Assembly: GCA_018466975.1 (NCBI GenBank)
Contig: CM031554.1
Span: 1,488,001 to 1,552,000, forward strand
Source of the DNA: Sparassis latifolia
Taxonomy: Eukaryota; Basidiomycota; Agaricomycetes; Polyporales; Sparassidaceae
Direction: 5' to 3'
Length of the DNA: 64,000 nt
Below the pieces are notes generated by a model that had not been told where the DNA came from, ran no database searches, and worked only from the letters and a program-made list of their open reading frames with translations. Shown piece by piece: positions 57,782 through 64,000 of the stretch (positions are counted from its first letter, which is position 1; each line of letters starts with the position of its first letter). The position numbers and the translations under genes are program-made.

Positions 57782-59933
57782 GAAGTGCCATTGACTCCGA
57801 CCTGCGATAAGTTGTAGTTGTTCAGTCCGGCTTCGTCTTATCGGAGAGGGTTATGTCAAATCTGCTCAAATGTGTTCTGCATGAAGGTAGAAAGTGTCGT
57901 CCTACAGAGGTCATCGTGGTAACTGCATAATATTAGTTGGAAGAATCGACCAGTTGGCTGTCTGATCCGAGCGAAGGCGCAATGAATCCCATTGTTAATA
58001 CCAAATGTCTGAGAAACACACCGGCAGGCCCATCGCGGCCATATCTTTCACTCGTCTATAACTTCCGCGCAATGGCATACATACCGCAGTCACGCAAGCC
58101 AGATCCCACATCTCAGACGAGGATAGTAGCTGCAAGATACGCGGGAAGTCAGCAAATGCACGTTCGCCTAAGCACAATCGCCCAGGATGAGCGGGAAAGA
58201 ATAGCCAGCGTGGTTCGTTCCTCACACTGCATCTGCCTAGCCATCATCAGGGCGTAGGACACCGTCGCAACCGCCAGACATCCAGGTCGTTGTATCCAGT
58301 CGTCCAGCCATCCTAAAGAAAATACTGTTCGGCATGGAAGGAGACCGTAAATAAGACTAGGGACCAGCTGTCCTCTTTGTCTAAACACTAGTCGTGCTTC
58401 GTGGAGTAGGAGCGCGAGCAGACGGAGAGTTCGGACAGGATTTTCTGAGTACTGTAGTGTGACCGATCGTGTGCGTCACAATTGCGTGACTGCGATGTGC
58501 ACACGCAATGAACGAACCCCAAGTTTTCTCGCGACCATCACTCCAGGCCGACTCGGAGCCTCCTTAGACAACGTCGATGGTACCTGGAATGAAGTCTATG
58601 ACCTCTTTCTGGTTCTCTCCTGGTCTTTAGCTCAGAATAACGGGCTCGGTGCACTCAAATGGTTGAAAACTTATGGCTGCAAGTGTTCTCAAACGACAGG
58701 TTCGCGAAACTTCTACTGCAGTGCAGGGCGTGGTGGACGCGCCGAGTAGGGTTGTTCGGTTTCCTCAATGCTCGAGGTGCCTTCTGATCTTGGGGTAATA
58801 GAACCTCCGCTCGATTGGGATGGTCGTCCATCGTGAACGTTGCAGTGATTGCTCCTGCAGAAGTCCTCTCAAGGAGCGACATAATGCAAACACATTGTTT
58901 CACTATCTGAGGCGACCTTGCGTAGACGTGTTCGTCAACGACACTAATTTCGGATGTGGTAATTATGCGGTTATGCGCGAGTGTTCACCATCGTCATGAC
59001 ATCTACTCCGAGGGAGGACGCAAATGTGTAAACCCGATGGAATGATGGGTTATCCTCCGATAGACGGACCACCTAGCTAGCCGGCTGTCTGCAAATCCGA
59101 CCCGGAGCATTTTACAGGCCGTGATTAGTGAACGAACTAGCATGGATTCCTTTTGGGGCATTTCTCCTTCCCTTTTTGGCATTCCACTTTGAGCGTTGTC
59201 GTCGTCGTCTTTCCACCTTCGAACCCCTTCCTTCGTGCTCGCGTGCCACATTCCATATATATGCATGGATTCTCTAATGTATTTACAGCTGGGTTCACAT
59301 TGCAACAGACTATAAGCATACAACTTGGTGCTCGGCTCTCCTTCGAATGGCTCAGATCCCTCCCACCCTCCTGTCTAATCCGAAGAAGCGACGAGAGCGG
59401 CAGGCCGAGCTGATCGCGTCTGAACGTTGAACACTTCTCGATAATCAGAAGAGACATGACCTGGAAGACGGAGGACCGTGACGGCGCATATCGATCCGCC
59501 GATCCGCCGGAGCACATACTTCAGCGGCCTTCCATAGGTCGAAGTTTGCTCTTCGGACGGTTGTTCGCCGGTCGCAAGGTAGGTGCTGAATTTTGAGGTA
59601 CCGATGAACTGCGAATAAATGCGGCTGATGATATCTTTCTCACTTCCCCCCGAACGAAGCTTTCGCGAGGATCTTCTTAAGCTACACTCAGCTTGAAGTC
59701 AAGAACATTCAGCGAGTAGAGATTCCAGATTCTCGAGTCATTAGAAGCTTGGCACTCAGGTGATTAGACATAACCGGCACATCCTGAGCAGGGAGAGATG
59801 AGTCAAGTCGGACCTATCCTCGAGTCATTTCGGGCCAAATGATGAAAAAGCAGAGCAGTAGGGATGCATTCTCAGACTTGGACTCCTCCAGGTCTATCCT
59901 CCCACTCTCTGCTGACCCCGTAACAGTGCGAAC
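57782..59933. other. intergenic region
   Basis: About 2.1 kb upstream of the aminotransferase. A segment at 59150-59520 resembles 62300-62760 beyond the aminotransferase. No gene is supported. Confidence 0.4.
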
Positions 59934-61824
59934 ATGTCCGTGTCTATGTCGTCTCCTAGTGCGAACGGATCCGCTGCAGTGAACGGCACCACATGTTCTG
60001 AAGGTACTATTGTCCCGGACTCCAAACCCGCGGCAAACGGTTCAGAGGCGCTGAATGTACTGCCCGAGGAGTTCTACGAGCCGTACCTCTCCCATGTCGC
60101 GAAGAGCAGGAAGCCAGATCCAAGTGAGTCTCACCAAAGTCCAACTCATCGACATGCAGCAATTCACCCGTTGTCAGTCCGGTCCCTCTTTCCACTGGAG
60201 GACCGCCCCGATGTAATCTCGCTGCTCGCAGGCAAGCCGAACTCCAACGCATTCCCCATCACCTCTTTGCAGTTCACGACGCGCGACCCGCAGTCGCCGT
60301 CCGAGGACGTGACGCTCGAGCTCAACGCGGACGATCTGGTGATTGCCTTGCAGTACACCGAGACTGCGGGGCTGCCGGAGTTATGCGAATGGGTGTACGG
60401 TTTTCAGGGTTGCTACCATGGGCGCCAGAAGGGAGAAGGGTGGAAAGTCAGCATCGGCGCTGGGTCGCAGGATATGATCAACAAGGTATGTGGCGAGGCA
60501 CTCGAGTCGCTGGTTCAGGGCGGGGTTGCTGACAATGCGCAGGCCGTGGCTGCGCTGGTGAATCCGGGAGATCCGGTGCTCGTGGAGGTGCCTGTTTATG
60601 TGTACGTTTCCTGATGGGATTTCGCGCGTGTGAGGCAGACACGTCTCTGATGCCGATGCAGAGGCATTATCCCCATTTTCCAATCACTAGACTGTGAAAT
60701 GATTGGTGCGCTTTCCGTTTAACTATGCCGCATCTAGCTTCCTGACCCGGCGGGAGACAGAAGTGGAGACCGATGCAGAAGGTATCCGCTCTCAATCGAT
60801 CCGCGAGATCCTAGAGAGCTGGCCTGCATGCAAGTCCAAGCCGAGAGTACTTTACACCATTCCCGTGAGCACATTGTCTTGGTAGCGAGACTTCCAGCCT
60901 CACATCTCGCATCTCAGTACGGTTGCAACCCGACGGGCATGACCGCGAGTCGTAAACGTCGCCTTGAGGTATCGGAGCTTGCACGAGAACACGGCTTCCT
61001 CGTTCTTGAAGGTATGCGAAACTTTGCCTCGGCCGTTCACTTCTTCACGGTACAACTGCTAGACGATCCTTACTACTTCCTCTACTATGGGAAAGCCGAA
61101 CGTCCGCCATCGTACTTCGCGCTAGAGCGGGGCGAGCCGGAGGTGGGCCGGGTGCTTCGCTTCGATAGTCTTTCCAAGGTCGTATCAGCAGGAATGAGAG
61201 TGGGCGCCCTGTCTGGGCCTGAGCCTCCCGTGAGAGCGATAGACAAGCATGTACGCCTCTGTCTTTCTATCCGCGATCCAACTAGCTGATTCTTTGCCCC
61301 TGCAGACCGCAACTGCAAATATGCAGCCGTCCTCGCTCACGCAGATGATTGCGCTGAAGATTCTGCAGCGCTGGGGCTACGATGGCTTCAAGTGGCACGC
61401 CAACGCGGTGTCAGGATTATATCGCCAGAAGCGGGATGCGTTCGAGGACGCGATGAAGTGTCACCTGGCGGGACTGGCGGAGTGGACCACGCCCGAGGCG
61501 GGCATGTTTGTTTGGCGGGTGATTTAATGCACATCGCACTGCTCGTCATCTGACGTGTGCCCACGCAGGTTCAAACTGCTCCTGGGTGACCCGGGCGCCG
61601 CCTCCGAGACGGACGTGCACGACTCGAACCACATCATCCGGACGAAGGCGCTCGAGAGGGGCGTGCTCGCTCTCCCTGGCACGGCGTTCTTCCCCAACGG
61701 CGCCACCACTGCGTACGTGCGTGCGTCGTTCAGCATCCCTCCCTCCGATCGGGTCGACGAGGCGCTCCGGCGGTTGCGCGAGGTCATTCTGGATGCGCGG
61801 ACGTCTGGGCCACAGCGCGCCTGA
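59934..61824 (+). CDS. aromatic / 2-aminoadipate aminotransferase (Aro8-type)
   Basis: Exons 59934-60485, 60543-60601, 60662-60705, 60761-60864, 60918-61011, 61063-61250, 61306-61514 and 61569-61824 close at 501 residues. It is a fold-type I PLP enzyme: FPITSLQFT near the N-terminus, VSIGAGSQDMINK for cofactor phosphate binding, ALVNPGDPVLVEVPVYV, YGCNPTGMT (Asn of the NPTG turn), LEDDPYYFLYYG, and the Schiff-base Lys in FDSLSKVVSAGMRVG. GMFVWFKLLL and the C-terminal domain follow. Such enzymes interconvert aromatic amino acids or 2-aminoadipate and kynurenine with their keto acids. Two splice oddities: a possible 36-base in-frame intron at about 60122-60157, and an intron at 61515-61568 that must start with GC to keep the VWFK join. 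Confidence 0.88.
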
Positions 61825-63107
61825 GTCGGCCGAGGTCGTGAGCGACTTGCTATAGACTGACCGGAGGTGAAAAGCTCAGTAGGACATGTAATTGATATCT
61901 GTTTTGGGATCGAGACGTACCTTCAATGAAACCTCCGCCGCGCGAGATTTGCGGCGCCTGTATCAGGTTGTGTGCGATTGTCGACTCGAAGCTAGCCCGT
62001 CTGATTTACAGTTTCTCTCCGGCGCATGGTCGCCCGGTTCGTCTTGCTCGAATGTGTCGCCCGCATAGTCCCTGCGGTGTGCATTCTCGGTGCTTGCTTC
62101 GAGTCACGTCGAGGAGTAGGCTGCAAGTTTTCCGTCCGCTTAACCTCTAGCGGGCAGTAATTCGGTCATTACTAACATCATCGGATAACTACGCGGAACC
62201 CAGAAGTCGAGTGAATTCAAGGATGGAAGGCTCCGGGTGGGCTGGCATGATGCCGGCACTCTATCTGGGCGTTCTGAAGTATTACTAGCATACTTGCCTT
62301 AAGTAGCATCTCTCCTGCCCCTTTTGGCATCGCACGCTGAGCACTTCCGAGTCGTCATCGTCGTCGTTCCACTATCGATCTCCTTCGTCGCATCGGGTTA
62401 TCTATGCATACCACCCGTTCTCATACCGGCAATAACCTTACCAACACTCACGTGTTCTGCTGACCGCGCCCCACCTTGTCTCTTACCGCTGGCGCTCTTT
62501 GACCCAAAGTCTGGCTTCGTCGTGGTGCTGTAGAAGCACCAGGATCTCTCCGTGCGCCCGTCTCATCGCACGTCTCCTGTCATGCAATAGACTCCGCGTC
62601 TTAACCTCAGCTCAGACCCCGCCTCACTTGGCTCACCGACAGACAGGCCTTCCTCCGCGCCACCGCTGACCCCGTATCGTATAGCGCGTGGTCGATAATT
62701 AGATCTGGATGCTCGATCTGCAAGACGGAGGAGTGCGATACTGCAGCACATGCTCAACCAGTCTCTAGATTTCGAACAGGTCGGGATTCGATATGTATGA
62801 TCCTCGCTGCTCTAAAGGTCGCGAGTTTGGTGTCGAGGTTGCTATTGGTGATGAACTTGGTGTCGAGGCGCCGACAAGCTATGAGTGAAGGCCGAGCACT
62901 GAGAATCTCGCCCTACACAGCTTTCGCAATGTTGGCTCTCAGCAAAGGGAGAAGGCCTGGTGCTCGGCTGATTAGGCCCAACCGGCTAGTGCGAACGAGT
63001 CAAGGTGAGCCATAGATCCAGCGCCGATGCGCCGGGTGCATATAAACCCATCCTCATATCGATTCCTCCCAAGCAGAGCTCAATTCGCCCACCGACATCG
63101 CACCTTC
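61825..63107. other. intergenic region
   Basis: About 1.3 kb between the aminotransferase and GNAT genes. It includes a segment (62300-62760) similar to 59150-59520, and a short direct repeat of ttggtgtcgagg near 62829 and 62861. No gene is supported. Confidence 0.4.
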
Positions 63108-63869
63108 ATGTCATTCGTGAACCTCTACAAGCCCCCTTCACCTGCCCCAGCGGTGCTCCCCGAATCCGAATTGTACGGCCCGGAGCCATACGACATCAAC
63201 TTCGCGTTCCCGCTGCAACCCCCCACGCTCGAATGCGCACGCGTGCGCCTGGAGCCTTTCGTGCCCGCAGAGCACGCGCGCGCGTACTGGGACGCGCTCA
63301 GGGCGCAGGGTACAGCGCCCTTCCGGTTCTACCCCTTCTACCAGCGCACCCTCCCTGAGTTCCTCTCCTTCCTCGAGCATGCCTTCCGGCGCGCCCCCAC
63401 GCAGCTCATGCTCGCCATCATCGACAAGACCCCCCAGCCCACACTGGCGGGGGTGCTCGCACTCGTGAACACGCACGTGGAGAACCGCACGACGGAGATC
63501 GGGCACGTCCTCGTGTTCCCCGCCTTCCGCCACACGCACGTCGCGAAGACGGCGGTGGGGCTCCTGCTGCGGTACTGCCTGCAGCGCCCGGGGGCGGACC
63601 CGCCCGGCCTAGGGATGCGCCGCGTGGCGTGGTGCGCGCACCCGCGGAATGCGCCGTCGATTGGCCTCGCGGAACGCATGGGCATGCAGCGCGAAGGGCA
63701 CCTTCGGTGGCTGTGGGTCCTCCCTGAGGCGTTGGCGGCGGAGGGCAGGGAGCCTGCTGAGGAGGATCCGGTGAGGGGCTATGGGCGGGATACGGTCTTG
63801 CTGTCGCTGTGTTGGGATGAGTGGGAGGGCAGAGGGCGCGACGCGGTGGAGGCGATCATTGGGGACTAG
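63108..63869 (+). CDS. GNAT-family N-acetyltransferase (RimJ/RimL-like)
   Basis: A single-exon gene of 253 residues from MSFVNLYKPP. An earlier in-frame ATG at 63027 would add 27 residues that look like leader sequence, so the later start is preferred. The domain begins ARVRLEPFVPAEHARAYWDA and continues with TLAGVLALVNTHVENRTTEI, then GHVLVFPAFRHTHVAKTAVG for the acetyl-CoA-binding region, and CAHPRNAPSIGLAERMGMQR with EGHLRWLW. The N-x-S-x-x-x-x-E-x-x-G-M block is characteristic of the RimJ/RimL subgroup, which acetylates protein N-termini or small amines. The substrate is unknown. Very high GC at third positions contrasts with the AT-rich CHAT gene. It ends about 130 bases before the window edge. 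Confidence 0.85.
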   Translation: MSFVNLYKPPSPAPAVLPESELYGPEPYDINFAFPLQPPTLECARVRLEPFVPAEHARAYWDALRAQGTAPFRFYPFYQRTLPEFLSFLEHAFRRAPTQLMLAIIDKTPQPTLAGVLALVNTHVENRTTEIGHVLVFPAFRHTHVAKTAVGLLLRYCLQRPGADPPGLGMRRVAWCAHPRNAPSIGLAERMGMQREGHLRWLWVLPEALAAEGREPAEEDPVRGYGRDTVLLSLCWDEWEGRGRDAVEAIIGD

Positions 63870-64000
63870 TGCGGTGCCTTTGAGAGCGTACGAGGGAGTA
63901 TAATGTGAATTAATAGCTATGGTGAACAGAACACTGTCACAATTTACTCGATGAGATCTGCTGCATATAACCCGTCAGTGATCCCTAACTTTGGTTGGGT

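Overview
The window comes from a filamentous basidiomycete, almost certainly an agaricomycete and perhaps a Polyporales-type wood decayer (the order is a guess). The reasons are: short GT-AG introns of about 50-90 bases splitting nearly every gene; a CHAT-protease protein with long tetratricopeptide (TPR) arrays; an F-box protein with the typical agaric N-terminus; a FunK1-type kinase relic; a DUF6532-like open frame; and MYND proteins. I saw no prokaryotic operons, CRISPR arrays, rRNA or tRNA genes. Exon boundaries were worked out by hand from splice sites, frame closure and family resemblance, not from transcripts.

Left arm (1-13.6 kb). One intact gene of about 1,300 codons (C2-like domain, TPR array, CHAT peptidase; minus strand, 1855-6109) sits in a conspicuously AT-rich island. 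Decayed copies of its CHAT domain surround it: two in tandem at 0.78-1.45 kb, a duplicated tail at 1.66-1.77 kb, and one split into two inverted halves at 9.26-9.76 kb. From about 9.8 to 13.6 kb I support no confident gene.

Housekeeping block (13.6-25.7 kb). An SLD3-like replication regulator (-), a homeodomain protein (+), a Topors/ICP0-like RING ubiquitin ligase (-) and a zinc alcohol dehydrogenase (-). The homeobox is split by a 12-base exon and followed by a GC-AG intron.

Accessory block (27.4-37.6 kb). Four diverged copies of an orphan family sharing an HYGW core are all on the minus strand; at least one is dead. Between them lie a terminal-inverted-repeat element carrying a DUF6532-like gene and a broken FunK1-type kinase. 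A separate 547-base inverted-repeat element (MITE-like) lies at 36.97-37.51 kb.

Right arm (37.8-64 kb). A secreted TNT-type NAD glycohydrolase, a nucleotidyltransferase-fold protein, an eight-exon magnesium-dependent phosphatase (MDP-1), an F-box protein, a single-pass Ser/Thr-rich membrane protein, a twin-CX9C DUF3128/Emi1-like protein, a GT15 mannosyltransferase with a 10-base exon, an intact MYND protein next to a frameshifted paralogue, a three-exon hypothetical gene, an Aro8-type aminotransferase and a GNAT acetyltransferase. These are independent single genes and do not form a visible pathway cluster.

The most interesting material is the CHAT protease with its graveyard of relics, the tandem orphan family, the two inverted-repeat elements, and the very small exons and GC-AG introns.
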